In this document: one piece after another, positions 9,437-20,847 of the stretch
How positions within the stretch are numbered: the first letter of the stretch is position 1
Layout of the letters: the number at the start of each line of letters is the position of its first letter
Assembly: GCF_029227915.1 (NCBI RefSeq)
Contig: NC_079878.1
Coordinates: forward strand, 17,238,001-17,302,000
From: Hydractinia symbiolongicarpus
Lineage: Eukaryota > Cnidaria > Hydrozoa > Anthoathecata > Hydractiniidae
Direction of reading: 5' to 3'
DNA length: 64,000 bases
Notes under the pieces: model-generated
The model's database searches: none
Told to the model about the DNA's origin: nothing
The model's input: the letters and a program-made list of their open reading frames with translations, nothing else
Translations under genes and position numbers: made by a program

Positions 9437-10465
9437 TCACCATTCTTTCACATAGTCCGGATGTATTTTAATATTCTCTGGTACCCACATTAATTCTTCT
9501 CCAACAAAACTACGCTCAGGTCCGTCTTTCAAATAATACAACACACGGCTGTTTAGTTCTGCCACAATGTGATCTCATCTATATGTTTTCTTACTCCAAA
9601 TTGCGTCGGTTGCACGTCTCCTTGCATTTCCAAGTTCTTCTCTAGGTTGCAACAAATATAAATAAAACCCATCTTCACGCAAAGGTTTTTCATCAGGATA
9701 CTCTTGATTTTTCACAAGTGGTACGTCTTCCAACTTGATGGCTTTTGACGGTTTCATACCAATCATTGCATTCTTGGTATTGTTGAGATTCTTCACTGTA
9801 GTGTACAGGTTTTTCACCCATATACTACTTTGGTCATCACTAACTAACTCTTGGGCGTCTTCGGGCTTGAAAAGTCTCTCCGCAAGGATCTTGTTGTACG
9901 ACTCGACAAAAGCTGTAAATGTATGATGATACTTGGTTGTAGCTCGTTTAATCTCCACCCCTTTACCTTCTGAAAGTTTTGCGACGTCTGATTTAAATTC
10001 TGAACCATTATCACATTGAAAAATTGTAGGATAGCGTAGAGGTCCTGCTTTATATATATCCTGGATTCTCTCTGCAGCCTCAGCTGCTTTTTTTGTCCGT
10101 AGAGGTCTCGCTACCTTATATCTTGAGGCTACATCGATCCCCGTCAGGATATATTTGTACGTGTTTCCATAAACCTTGTCATGAGGCATATATAACAGAT
10201 CGAACTGATGCATTTCATTCGGCTTTGTAAATGTAAAATGGGGATAATCAATTTTTTGGGGGCCTCAAATATGTCGAAGAAAAAGTAGTTGCCGAGCCAG
10301 CCAATGCTTGACTTTCTTTTTGGATAGTTCACTCTCTTCAGCGAGCAATGTGATAGCTTTTTTACCAACCCAAAGATGTTCTGGGTTGTAGTAGATTTGC
10401 TCAGTTTTGCTTGCTCTTCTTCTGTGACAATATGAGCTACGCGCTTTGCTTTTTTGCTTCACCAT
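9437..10465 (-). pseudogene. Polinton integrase (DDE, retrovirus-like), two in-frame TGAs
   Basis: The coding frame runs from about 10465 to the stop at 9437-9439, ending YVKEW. Two TGA codons interrupt the same frame, at about 10265 and at 9575-9577; the homologue at 22351-23357 has sense codons there. The catalytic triad is visible: D in MHQFDLLYMP, D in QCDNGSEFKSD, E in AFVESYNK. The C-terminal SH3/chromo-like part holds YYLKDGPE and EELM. The first ~25 residues are in a different frame from the homologue (a frameshift near 10400). The enzyme would join the linear element ends to host DNA (family knowledge). It is transcribed leftward, after the small genes. Confidence 0.85.
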
Positions 10466-10566
10466 GTCTCTCTTCTTCTGTCATGTTTGGTAAATAGAAC
10501 GTTGGACTCGGAAAATGCAAGTGCATTTATCGCTGTCCCTGCTACAAGAACGCCTATAGTTGCCAT
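10459..10566 (-). CDS. Small hydrophobic protein, truncated homologue of 23375-23786
   Basis: A 35-codon frame starting MATIGVLVAGTAINALAF, just upstream of the integrase. The first 25 or so residues match the start of the gene at 23375-23786, which occupies the same position relative to the integrase in fragment B. There the protein continues into a coiled coil and a C-terminal membrane segment; here it is cut after FTKHD. It is probably a broken gene. Its function is unknown; the N-terminal hydrophobic stretch suggests membrane association. Confidence 0.5.
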   Translation of the reverse strand: MATIGVLVAGTAINALAFSESNVLFTKHDRRRETW

Positions 10567-10582
10567 GTTTGTTTATTCTTTA

Positions 10583-10828
10583 TTATTTGGGAACAATACT
10601 GGTCGAAATCCATCCTTTCTTGACGGCTATTTCTCGACTTGCGCGTCCTGCTGCGAAGTATCCAGTTATTTTCAATACATCATTCGTATCCATTTTGGCA
10701 GAGGGTTGACCTATTCCTAAAAATTCCTTACCTGCAAATGCATAACCCAGTGTGAAGCCTATGTCTACTACGGTTCCGTATAGCATATCAATTATTTCTA
10801 TTTCTTGTGGTGATATGTTGGAAGTCAT
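10583..10828 (-). CDS. Small hydrophobic Polinton protein, 81 aa
   Basis: An intact 81-residue frame with an ATG start, MTSNISPQEIEIIDMLYG, followed by two mildly hydrophobic segments (about residues 17-32 and 48-60) and a basic tail. Transcribed leftward in line with the integrase and pPolB, with 16 bp to the next gene. No relative was seen in fragment B and the family is not recognised. Small membrane or virion proteins are common in Polintons; that assignment is an inference from size, position and hydropathy. Confidence 0.5.
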   Translation of the reverse strand: MTSNISPQEIEIIDMLYGTVVDIGFTLGYAFAGKEFLGIGQPSAKMDTNDVLKITGYFAAGRASREIAVKKGWISTSIVPK

Positions 10829-10978
10829 TTATTATATGGTTCAACGCATTTTAAAATTATTAACTTTTTTGCTGGCGCGGTGCTCCCGCGGAGCCTCAAG
10901 GCGATCTGCGTAGACTGCGCTAGCTGCGACTTCAACAGGAGGTGGCTGCTCCGATGATATTTTAGGCTGATTCTGCTG

Positions 10979-11095
10979 CTAGTTTTGCTTATTAAAAAAA
11001 TTGTACCAAATACCAACGCCTACTATCACAATACCAACTGTTACAGCTGTAGCTCCCAAATTAGAACTTGACGAAGTACTTGCTGCTGTACCCGC
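10979..11095 (-). pseudogene. Membrane-anchor fragment joined to pPolB end
   Basis: A frame overlapping the 3' end of the polymerase pseudogene encodes a Ser/Thr-rich stretch followed by a transmembrane segment around AVTVGIVIVGVGIWYNFF and then TAG at 10979-10981. The same pattern (GVGTIAVIAVGVGAWYMF) occurs in the small protein at 20380-20631, on the other side of fragment B. The polymerase C-terminus is missing here, so a deletion has fused the two genes. A proline-rich stretch continues after the stop. Confidence 0.5.
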
Positions 11096-14000
11096 CTTTT
11101 ACGAACCGTTTCTCAACGTCGCCTGCGATATCCTTATAAAAATCTTTGGTTTTTATGTGAAACACTAAACTATCCGTATCCATGTAGCAGAGTTGTAGTT
11201 TAATCCCATATTTTGGTTGCATGTAGTCGTAATAAAATTCATACATGATAAGTTTGCTCAAATCTAATATTGCCTGCCCAAGTAATACTGGCTTAGTCAT
11301 TTTGATCTCTGTTTTACCCATTTCAACACCCATTAAATTTTTGCTAAATGGATGACCATCTTTAAAATTGGGCTTCCTCACATATTTTTGATATGCTTTT
11401 TCGCTTGTCACAAGTTTCATATCAGGATGGTTGCGGATATTTTCCATCGTTTTTCCAAACACACATAGATTCATCAGTTTAAAAAAGTCCTTTTTAAAAT
11501 AGTTTTTGGCAGCAGTCCTCAGTTTTGTATTTATATCAAGGCCTAAGCCACAGACTCTGTGCGAACTGGATGTCTCGGTGCACTTTTTTAAAATTAGGCC
11601 ATGCTTTATAGCTTCGTTGAGTGCTCTAATATGCACTACATATTTACGCTTGTTTTTAAGGTTTGGTACAAATTTTTTTACCTTTGCAATCGTTCTCCGC
11701 GCTGGTAAAAATGGCAGCTCGTTATGTTTTTATGTAGCGCCCTTGGATAATCCACATCTACTACTAATAAGTATCCGTGCTTATTTTTCTCTACCAGTTT
11801 TGCGATCCTTTTGGGTGTAAAATTAATTACGTTACTTACCCATTTAAAATAATTGGTTGGTAAATCCTCGCGCATGGCCCAACCGTAAAGAATGTTGGCA
11901 TCAAGGTATTGTAAATGCGACGATTCTTCGTCTTTATTATATTGATCGCCCATGTATTTGTTGTTGGTCTTGGCATAGCGATGAACAGCTTGCACAATGT
12001 CACCTCGAATACCTTTTTCAAACATTATATGCATGTCAGGATCTGTGAGGAGCTCTAATTCTATCCCAGTGCATTTTAATGAGGCCTTCCAAGCCAGTCC
12101 CGGTGCACTGTAAAAGTGTGCACGGTCGAGCTTATAATTTAGAAGGCACATACTCCTAAATTTTCAAAGATATCTGCTAGAAGTAGCACGCCGGTGGTGA
12201 GGAATAAATTATGATAATCACCTAGCGTAACCTTATCACGCTCTGGTGTGATACAATTCTATACTTTTTTAGTGTATTTATAATCGATGTCAGGAATGTC
12301 GTTCATATTAAGTTTATTATGCTTCCATGGTAACTCTGACTCTTCAAATCGTTCCCAGCCATCCATATATTCATAAGGGTACACCCCTTTCCGAAGCATT
12401 AATCGAAACATATCATCCTTATCGAAGAATCGTCCCATTGAGGGTACGTTTTACTTTAATTCTTCTTTACTCAATTGCTTTAAAGTCTCTAAATTACAAT
12501 TTTGACATAAAAATCTTGCAATATAATCATCTGATATACTCAGAAATTCTAAACATTCTTGTGCACAATTTTTACATTTCATACCACTAGCGTTTGTTCC
12601 AATAAGATTACTCGATAGTTTATTCAGGCCTGATGCCATAAATCTAAAACTATCGATAAATTGTAGGGTGATTTTTTTTATCACCTGGTTTCCATCTGAA
12701 TTACTAATTCCAGCGAGAGGTACGGGGACTTTGACGCTGAAGCTTATATATTTTTCCTTGTTTTCCGCAATACATCCTTTATCTTGCATTTTGAATTTTT
12801 TCCCAAGCTCCTTAATGAACAAATGCGCGTCGTAACCGCTCAGGTTATGGAAGATGATTGGGATGTGATCAGGAATTCTATATTTCAAATTACAATTGTT
12901 GTGAGCCGCCCCTCGATGAATTCCTTGCGGTTATTTTTGAGGTAGTTGGATTGCTTAATGCAAAATGCCTCGTTATCATCATCATCCTCCGGCTCCATAC
13001 GGATGTGACATACTGTTGCCTCGTTATCGTTATCACATTTTGTTGCCTCGTTATCGTCATTTTCTATGAGCTCCGTCGGCTGATGTAGGAACGGCTTCAT
13101 ACATATATGACATTCTGTTGCCTCGTTGTGCTCTTTCTCCTGTACCTCTGTGAGCTCAGTCATCGGATGCTGTGGAAACGTGTTATACAGTCTCATTTTC
13201 CAAGTGCTCTACAAATTTCTCTACGCAATCTTTTCCACGATAAACCGTTAGTGGATCTGGTACATCTCCATAAGTAAATGTGCTATACGTGCACCAGCCT
13301 GATGGCACATGCTTTCTTATCTTCCTGGTCTTACTTTCTCTACGGTCTTCTACCGGAATGAGTAGACTTTCAAAATCTGCACAAATTGCAAACGGTACCT
13401 TAAATTGCATCTGACCATCCTGATATTTCAACCATTTTTCACTTTCCTTTGGCATCGTATTTTTAACTGCCTCGTGATGTATACAATATTTATAGTGTTT
13501 GTCCCTGGATTCTACACAATTAAAGACCTGCAGGCAATTTAGGCAGAAATGCATCGCTTTGCAGTCCTTAGAATTCTTTCTGTTTTGAGAGACTTTTGAT
13601 GCAGGTATTGTGCATCTTTTCATTACCTGTGATGAGCAACAGGCTTACCTGCTTTTCACGTACTGCAAAATATTGTTGCTGCTTTTTCCTGAGAGATATA
13701 AAACGCAAGATTGGGGTTGTTTTTTTTAAATTTTAATGTTTTTTGATGGATACCGGAAATTCTAAGCTTCCCAGTTGTATTGATCAGCAAAATGTTGTAA
13801 TTTACTGAGGCGTTCTGGATGAGCACCGATCTCTTCATGATTTAGTGCCGCAATAACACTCCATTTAAAGCACTCTTCATCTTCATTTTTAGGGTTGATG
13901 ATAGCCTTTTTATAGAAAATCCATTTAGGCAGTTCTATAAATGAGGAAACTCGTGTAAGCTGCAGTTTATGGAAATCAATATCAAAATGCATGATTCGAT

Positions 14001-14786
14001 CGATTGTAAAACCACTATTGGGTAGCCCTGGATTTCCCACATGAACCCTGATTTGAGCAAATTTATTATCCAGCAGCTCAGGTACATCACTACCTTGAAA
14101 CACCTGCATGAGTGTGCTGTTAAATGGCTTTTCGGCCCTTGCGTAGGGATCAATTCCTGCATACATATTGTGTACATCTTCAGCTCCATCGAAATCTTCA
14201 GCATCAGGTCGAAACGCAAGCATTATCTTTTTTTTCCACATGATCCACAGAGAAAGCTGCACTTTTGCAGATCCCATATCTTTCACCTGTTCAACAATCA
14301 ATTGTTCCACATGTGGCCTAGTGCTATATAACTATCAACGTCAGCTTTTTTAACACCAGGTATTCGAAAACTTCGAAAAGTTTTGTGTAGTGCATGTTTA
14401 TGCTCTCGAGGCGTGAGGTCAGGATTGGCTTCTTTACCCTCTTCAAACAGATCATGGATACCGTCGAGATAGTCTTCCTCAGCCTCTTCTTCAACTTCAT
14501 CATGAAGCGTAGGTTTTGCTACGACGCTTTTTGCTTTGTTGTACACGTCCATAATTTTACTCTTGAAGCTCTTGTAAGCGTCATTTACACGCTCTTTTAT
14601 AGGCTTCGGTACAGCGTTGATTAACCAAACGTACCATCCTTGCATTTTACCTTTCACTTCTGATCGATTCTTCGACATCTCTTGCTTCTCGAAGAGATCC
14701 ATAGCTTCAGGTGTAGGCACTATTGTCACAGGCTTGACCACTTTTCTCGATCTTGTTGATCTTGGAGGTCTCTGTGGTGTTTCCAA
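11061..14786 (-). pseudogene. Protein-primed DNA polymerase B (pPolB), many frameshifts
   Basis: It starts at the ATG near 14786 and runs leftward through at least seven open segments in changing frames. Exonuclease motifs: CADFES near 13380 (Exo I) and GYDAHLF near 12835 (Exo II). Polymerase motifs: LDANILYGWAM near 11890 (A), GKTMEN near 11455 (B), YMDTDSL near 11185 (C). The N-terminal region, acidic and before the exonuclease, matches the protein at 28635. The C-terminus after motif C is cut off at about 11070. This polymerase copies the linear element using a terminal protein as primer (family knowledge). It is clearly inactive. Confidence 0.9.
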
Positions 14787-15237
14787 TGAGGAGATAAATC
14801 GGCCTTGAGTAGCCTAGAGTAACGAGTCAAGCCGCGGCTCTTTGCAATTGCACGTAATTCTTAAACGGTTTTTGTGTTAATCTTTATTATAGATTTTTGA
14901 CTTGGATTTTTTATTTCTTTGGACAATTCCGATACATTCATTTACTTATACAAAAAATTTTTATGAAAACATTTTTAAATTATTTTTACTCCACTTACGC
15001 ATGCGCTTTGCGATGACGTCATCTGACATCACATTCTGTCGGATCCTGTTGAAGTTTTGCGCATGCGCGGATTATGTCGGATACCGTCAGATTTTACAAT
15101 TTTTTTTTGCGTATGCGCGGAAAGATTGTAAAGGATATCAAAGGACTACGGTAGAGGTGGTGATTCTATGATTTTAACGATTTGAATTTGAGGGTTAACA
15201 CTGTTAACACTTTATCTCAGAACATTGAAATAGATAT
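14787..15237. other. Spacer with GCATGCGC motifs between pPolB and satellite
   Basis: No gene seen. Between 14998 and 15122 three related words occur (GCATGCGCTTTGCG, GCGCATGCGCGGA, GCGTATGCGCGGAAAG) spaced about 60 bp apart, mixed with GTCGGAT and TGACGTCAT. They could be promoter or end-proximal sequences of the Polinton, but no partner inverted repeat was found on its left side. Confidence 0.4.
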
Positions 15238-15537
15238 CTCTCATTTACAACCTTTAGGGGCATGTGCACATAGCTGACTGTGTTCTATCACCATGGCACC
15301 AAAGAAAGCGACTTCCGACGTAGTAGTACATTAGGACTGAAAGGACTAGACCGATGGCCACCTGTCTGGGCTCGTCGAACCACGTGATTTACGTTTAAGG
15401 CCCTTATAAGGCTGCAAAAGGCCATATTACAACCTTTGGAAGTCTGTGCACGTAGTTAAAGGTGTTTTATAGCCGTGGCGCCAAGGAAAACAACTTCATT
15501 TGTCGTAGCTGTATGGGCTTGAGCCACCACGTTTTTT
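15238..15537 (-). repeat. 182-bp satellite, reverse block 1
   Basis: About one and a half diverged monomers, in the orientation that reads CACGTGATTTACG on the plus strand. The block ends near 15537 where the orientation flips within a few bases of the monomer's GCCATGGCC word. Confidence 0.8.
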
Positions 15538-16112
15538 AACGCCATGGCCATAGAACACCGCAGGCTTCTAAAGGTTCTGATATGGCCTTTTGCGACCTAA
15601 AAAATGCCCTTAAACGTAAATCACGTTGTTCGGCGAGCCGAGACGAGTAGCCATTGGTCTAATCTTTCCAGTCTCAATGTACTGCGACATCTGAAGTCGT
15701 TTGTCTTGGCGCCATGGCCATATAACACCGCCAACTACATGTACACGCGTCTAAGTGTTGTAATATTGATTTTTGCGGCCTATTAAGGGCCTTACAGGTA
15801 AACCACTTGCTTCCACGAGCTGGGACAGGTGACCGTCAGTCTAGTCCTTCCAGTCTCAATGTGCTGCGACGTCTAAAGTTTTTTTCCTTGACGCTATCGC
15901 CATAGAACAGCCTAAACTATCTGTACAGGCTCCTAAAGGTTGTATTATAGCCTTTTGCTGCGTAAGGGCCGTAGACGTATATCGCAATGTTTCAGGAGCC
16001 AAGACAATTGACCATCAGTGTAGTCCCTCTAATCCCAATGCACTGCGTCGCCTTCAGTCCTTTTTCTTGGAGCCATGGCCATAGAACAAGGGTTGTAATA
16101 TGGCTTTTTGCA
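15538..16112 (+). repeat. 182-bp satellite, forward block 1
   Basis: About three monomers reading CGTAAATCACG on the plus strand, with successive GCCATGGCCATA words near 15541, 15714, 15895 and 16073. Broken at about 16112 by a LINE insertion; the array resumes at 17736 in the same orientation and phase. Confidence 0.8.
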
Positions 16113-17735
16113 GACTAATATTTATTTAATTTATTATTTATTTATTTATTTAAAAGTATTTATACAGGATGAGGACTTCAGTAATTTGCAAATATATACA
16201 TAAATACAAAAAAACTGCTATCGATGTCCGTCCTGTCTGAGAATAAAAATGGAAAAAAGCAGTAAAAACAGTAAAAACGATAAAAACAAACAAAAAATTG
16301 ATCAACTAGAAATGCAACAGTATGTAGGCAAGGTGTGAAGTGACTTCGTGTGAGAGCTAAATAAGACATAGGCATAGTTCAAAACAATAATCCCACTTAG
16401 CCAAACTTGAAGCAGACTGGACGGCACTGTGACTAAGATAGCCGCTGAGAGTGCACATCGCCCAATAGCTGGTATCGTCTATTAAGAGAAGTACCATCTG
16501 AGCGCCTTTATAAAAAGAGACATATTATCGATTTTTTGAATTTCAAGTGGCAGTGAATTATACAGTTTACCCCCTGCAAAATAGAAACTCTGCCGGGCGA
16601 TTTCTAGTTTGACCCGAGGTAACCTGACAATGCAGCCGTTATTTCGTGTGTTATTGTCATGTTGTTGGCTGACAAAATAATTGTCACAATGTTCAGATGT
16701 TAGTTTATTTAGTAGACACTTTGTAATGAGTACACAAATATTACGGTTGACGAGTCCTGTGATGGATGGCATATTATCACTCCGGACAATCGATCTAGCA
16801 CGGTTCTCAAGCGATTTTAATTTGTTGAGCTGTGTATTTGTGAAAGGTATTCTCAATGCACTACTATAAGTGATAAAGGTACAATCATCATCGAGAAAAC
16901 ACTGTGTGCGGCTTCAGTGGTAAGGTACGGTCGTAATCTTTGTAGTAGGCGTAAACGGCTGCTGGTACTTTTATATGATCGGTCGAAGTTGTCATTAAGC
17001 ATTAACTTGCTGTCGATTACTGTTCCCAGATACTTATACTGAGAAACGAAATTTATCGGATTTTCTTGATATACAACTTGTAGAGCATTGCCATGTGCTT
17101 TCAAGCGTTTAGCCGTTCCGAACAACATGACTTCTGTTTTCCCTTTTTTTAGATTTATAATTAACTCATTTTCACGGAAATATACTGATAGTCTCTCAAG
17201 GTCTTGATTGAGAAGTTGTTCAATTCTAGTAACATCTTTATGAGCAACGTATATGACGGTGTCATCTGCGTACATTATAGCTTCAGAATTTGAGATATGG
17301 TCTACAAAATCATCATAAGAAAATATAAAAAGCAGTGGTCCTAAAATGGAACCTTGTGGAACACCGCAGTAAATTGGCTCGTAGCTAGATTGAATATTGT
17401 TAATGTCTACTAACTGACTTCGATTAAATAAGTAGTCGGTAAACCATGCTAGCTCCTTGTTTTTAATTCCGTACGTGCGTAGCTTGTTTAATAATAATGA
17501 GTGTCCGATCAATGGTTTTAGATAAATCTATATAAACTGCTCCAACTAACTTACCGCCATCTATTTCGCGACGAATGCTGTTGCAAAATAAAGTACAAGC
17601 GAGCTTCGTGGAGCGTTTATTTCGAAAACCAAATTGACAGTTATTCAGTAATTTCTCTTTTTCAAGTTAGTTCATGAGTTCGTTATGAATAGCTTTCTCA
17701 AGAATTTTAGATAGCATAAGATTAGATAGCATAAG
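16113..17735 (-). mobile_element. 5'-truncated LINE inserted in the satellite
   Basis: A minus-strand insertion with its 3' end at 16113 in an (AAAT)n-type tail and its truncated 5' end near 17735. Satellite sequence on the two sides joins in the same orientation at the corresponding monomer position (GCAGACTAATA before, GCATAAGGGTCTTAC after). No perfect target duplication was recognised. Confidence 0.75.
16482..17710 (-). pseudogene. LINE reverse transcriptase, truncated and frameshifted
   Basis: Enters near RT motif 1-2 (FGFRNKRST near 17630, with a stop just before), passes YIDLSK near 17525 with a frame change, then reads openly at 16853-17512: GVPQGSILGPLLF and the YADD active site near 17265. 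A further frame change near 16855 leads to the C-terminal part 16482-16856, which ends in the usual SLENRARSIV and FAGGKLYNSLP region. The endonuclease half is absent because of 5' truncation. It is dead. It is related to but distinct from the LINE at 481-4957. Confidence 0.85.
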
Positions 17736-19455
17736 GGTCTTACACGTAAATCACGTGATTCCACGAGGCCAGGCAGGTGGCCATCGGTTTATTTCTTCTA
17801 ATCTCAATGGACTACGACGGCTGTAGTCGTTTTTCATGACGTTATGGCCATAAAACACCGTCAACTACGTGCAGAGGCTTCTAAAGGTTGTAATATCGCA
17901 TTTTGTGGACCATTAAGGGCCTTACACGTAAATCACGTGCTTCCTCGAGCCCGGACAGCTGACAATCGGCATAGTCTTTCCAATCCCAATGGAGTACGTC
18001 GCCATAAGTCTTCTCCCTTGGCGCCAATGCCATAAAACACCGTCAACTACGTGCATAGGCTTCTAAACGTTGTAACATGGTTTTTGCAGGTTAAAAACGG
18101 CCTTACACGTAAATCACGTCCTTCCACGAGCGTAGACATGTGAGGATCGGTGTAGTCCTTCCACACTCAATGGACTACGACTCCTCAAGTCGTTTTCGAA
18201 TCCGCAATGGCCATAGAACACCGTCAACTACGCGCACAGGCTTCTAAAGGTTGTAATGTGCCTTTTTGCAGCCTAAAAAGGGCCTTACACGTAAATCACG
18301 TAATTGGACTAGCACAAACTGGTGGCCATCGGTCTAGTCTTTCAAGTCTCAATGTACTACGACGTCTGAAGTCGTTTTTCTCGGAGCCATGGTGATAGAA
18401 CACCGCCAACTACATGCACACGCTTCTAAGGGTTGTAATATGGCCTTTTGCGGTCTATTAAGGACCTTACACGTAAATCACTTTCTTCCACCACCCAGAC
18501 AGGTGGCCATCGGTTTAGTCCTTCTAATCTCATTGGAATATGTCGCCTGAAATTGTTTTTCTTGGCGCCATTTCCATAGAACACCGTCAAATACGCGCAC
18601 AGGCTTCTAAATTTTGAAATATGGCCTTTAGCAGCCTAATGAGGGCCCTACACGTAACTCGCGTGGTTTCACGAGCCCATACAGGTGACCATCTCTCAAT
18701 TCCTTTCAGTCTCAATCTATTACGATGTCTGAAGTCGTTTCCTTGGCGTCATGGCCATAAAAATCGTCACGCGCACAGGCTTGTAAATGGTGTAATATGG
18801 CTTTTAGCAGCCTAATAAGGGCCTTCCACGAAAATCACGGGGTTCCATGAGCCCGGACAAGTGACCATCGGTCTACTTCATCCAATCCCAATGGCCTACG
18901 TCGCCTTAAGTTGTTTTCCCTGGCAACACTATCATATACAACCCTAAACTACCTGTAGAGGCTTCCAAGTTTTGTAAAACAGCCCTCTGTATTCTAATAA
19001 GGGCCTTACACGTAAATCACGTGGTTCCACGAGATCAGATAGGTGGCCATCGGTCTAGTCCCCCCACTCCTAATGAAATACGTCGTGTGACGTTGTTTCC
19101 CTTTGCGTCATGGCCATAGAATACGGTCAACTACGGTCAACTAAAAATTTGTAATATGGCCTTTTGCGGCCTATTAAGGGCCTTACACGTAAATGACGTG
19201 CTTCCTCGAGCCCGGAAAGGTGACCATCGGTTTAATCCTTTCAGTTTAAAGGTATTACGATGTCTGAAGTGGTTTCCTTGGCGTCATGGCCACAGAAATC
19301 GTCACGTGCACAGACTTCTCAAGAGTGTAATATGGCTTTTTGCAGCCGAATAAGGGCTTTACACGTATATCACGAGCTTCCACGAGCCCCGACAGGTGGC
19401 TCTAGTCGTTCCAATCGCAATGGACGGCGTCGCCTTAAGTCGGTTTTTTAGACGT
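17736..19455 (+). repeat. 182-bp satellite, forward block 2
   Basis: About nine and a half monomers with a period of 181-183 bp: GGCCATA words near 17845, 18027, 18209, 18390, 18571 and 18752. Typical core CTTACACGTAAATCACGTG includes an E-box CACGTG. Monomers differ from each other at roughly 10-20% of positions by eye. GC content is clearly above that of the flanks. Confidence 0.85.
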
Positions 19456-19716
19456 CGTAGTACATTGAGACTAAAAGGACTTGATCAATGGCCACCTTTC
19501 CGGGATCGTGGAACCGCGTGATTTACGTGTAAGGTCCTTTATAGCATGCTAATGGCCATATTACAACCTTTAGAAGCCTGCGCAAGTAGTTGACGGTGTT
19601 CTATGGCCATGGTGCCAAAGAAAACGACTTCAGGCTACGTAGTCCATTGGGATTGGAAGAACTAGACTGATAGCCACCTGTGTGACCACGTTGAACCATG
19701 TGAATTACGTGTATTC
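19456..19716 (-). repeat. 182-bp satellite, reverse block 2
   Basis: Orientation flips at about 19455, next to AGACGTCGTAGTACATTGAG. About 1.4 monomers follow, ending abruptly at about 19716 inside CGTGTA of a monomer, where Polinton fragment B begins. Confidence 0.8.
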
Positions 19717-19772
19717 CACCGTATGCCCTGAACGCATTTTGCTTCCTTCGATATAGACGTATAATAAATAAG

Positions 19773-20255
19773 ATGTCTGATATCGCACAGGTATTCGACA
19801 CGGACTTTGCGGAATCTTTTGAAAATATCGAAAAGCCCGCGGATCAATGTCAAGCTTTGAAAGAAGCCCTGCGTAAAGGCAGAGGACATTTCCTACCCAG
19901 GAAATGTACAGAAGGGTTTATTGAAAAGGCCCCCGATGAGGTGGTAGAAAAGGTACATGCCGAGTACGTACAACGTGAGCTTCAAGAGAAAGGGGAGAAG
20001 ACGTCAAGGGCGCTGGCTACCCATGCCGTCTCCCTTTATGCCAACCTGATTAACAATTTTGTAAATTTGGATAGTGTTGAGGCTTTAAAAAATGATATTA
20101 ACAACGACCCTATTATTAAAGACTCCTTCGCGGACATACTGGTCTACTGTACATTCGGGAAGTTTCTGGCACCTATTCTCATTGTAGGGCATACGGCAAG
20201 ACATATCAGTACCAAAAAAGAGGATGGGGCGGAGGAGAAGGAAAAAGAGCCCTGA
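19773..20255 (+). CDS. Conserved-looking Polinton protein, unknown function
   Basis: An intact 160-residue frame from ATG 19773, starting only 56 bp after the satellite. The N-terminal half is acidic and mixed helical. Residues 30-60 are charged and basic (KGRGHFLPRKCTEGF). The middle holds a helical stretch ending in FGKFLAPILIVGHTA, a candidate amphipathic or membrane helix near residues 128-145. The last 15 residues are almost all K, E, D and G. I do not recognise the family. As first gene of the rightward set it may be a virion or DNA-associated protein, which is inference only. Confidence 0.6.
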   Translation: MSDIAQVFDTDFAESFENIEKPADQCQALKEALRKGRGHFLPRKCTEGFIEKAPDEVVEKVHAEYVQRELQEKGEKTSRALATHAVSLYANLINNFVNLDSVEALKNDINNDPIIKDSFADILVYCTFGKFLAPILIVGHTARHISTKKEDGAEEKEKEP

Positions 20256-20379
20256 GGACCTACATTGAAATTTGTTATAACAAATAAGTGAAGGGGAACA
20301 AAAACAAGAACAGAGAGTCATTACAAACCCGCCAAAGCATCCTGCAAGGGTTGCGCAGGGGCACAAGTTGGCGGCCCTG

Positions 20380-20631
20380 ATGAAGAAGAGGAAGGAAGAA
20401 ATGAAGCAACAAGAGGTTACTGTAGAGCCTGCAGTCAAATCCTCTTCTGAGACCAGTTCTATACAATCGGTTCACATCTATGGAGTCGGAACGATAGCCG
20501 TGATTGCTGTAGGAGTAGGTGCCTGGTATATGTTTAGCAGGGGTAAAAACAAACCCCAAAAGTGTCGAAAGTGTCTCACTTTGGAAAGACCCCTATGTAT
20601 TCCTGATAGACCCCGGGGACCAACTTTTTGA
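20380..20631 (+). pseudogene. Small single-pass membrane protein, fused by deletion
   Basis: The first in-frame ATG is at 20380, although similar coding character (KHPARVAQGHKLAAL) extends upstream without an ATG, so the original start may be lost. A basic KKRKEEMKQQE stretch leads to a Ser-rich part and a transmembrane segment IYGVGTIAVIAVGVGAWYMF (about residues 32-52), matching the anchor at 10979-11095 in fragment A. From about 20555 the frame runs out of its own gene and overlaps ATPase sequence in another frame, indicating a deletion that removed this gene's end and the ATPase start. Confidence 0.5.
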
Positions 20632-20818
20632 ATGGATTCAGAAATTGTCGTCCCTACTCGCGGGCGAGGATACGTTGTTTGTGGTTAATGACATTATTGC
20701 CGACGAGAGCCTCGATAAAATAAGGCAGCCCCTGCTTGAGCTTGCAGTCAGTGGAAGACATAAGAGGCATAGCTTATGGCTACTCACGTCGTATACTGCT
20801 CTCCCTAAAAATATGAAA
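20552..20818 (+). pseudogene. Packaging ATPase, central fragment
   Basis: An open frame with SLWKDPYVFLIDPGDQLFEW, then the Walker B-like DTLFVVNDIIADESLDK and SGRHKRHSLWLLTSY, closely matching the ATPase at 8581-9061. The Walker A region is missing at the left and the C-terminal third is missing at the right, where the frame passes after LPKNM into sequence upstream of the BRO-like gene. It cannot be functional. It complements the copy in fragment A, which keeps Walker A but lost this central part. Confidence 0.75.
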
Positions 20819-20847
20819 ACCTCCGGCCAAGCATCAGTATATAGAAA

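Larger units (their letters stand above)
8000..14800. mobile_element. Polinton/Maverick fragment A (degenerate)
   Basis: A block carrying HNH protein, packaging-type ATPase, retrovirus-like integrase, two or three small proteins and protein-primed DNA polymerase B. This gene set is specific to Polintons/Mavericks, large virus-like DNA transposons (family knowledge). Genes on the left half point right, genes from 9437 onwards point left. No terminal inverted repeats, capsid gene or cysteine protease were found. Nearly every gene has frameshifts or stops. Boundaries are only approximate. Confidence 0.8.

Noticed and set aside
15238-19716. CRISPR array
   Set aside because: Regular 182-bp units lack short identical repeats with unique spacers, and the window is eukaryotic.
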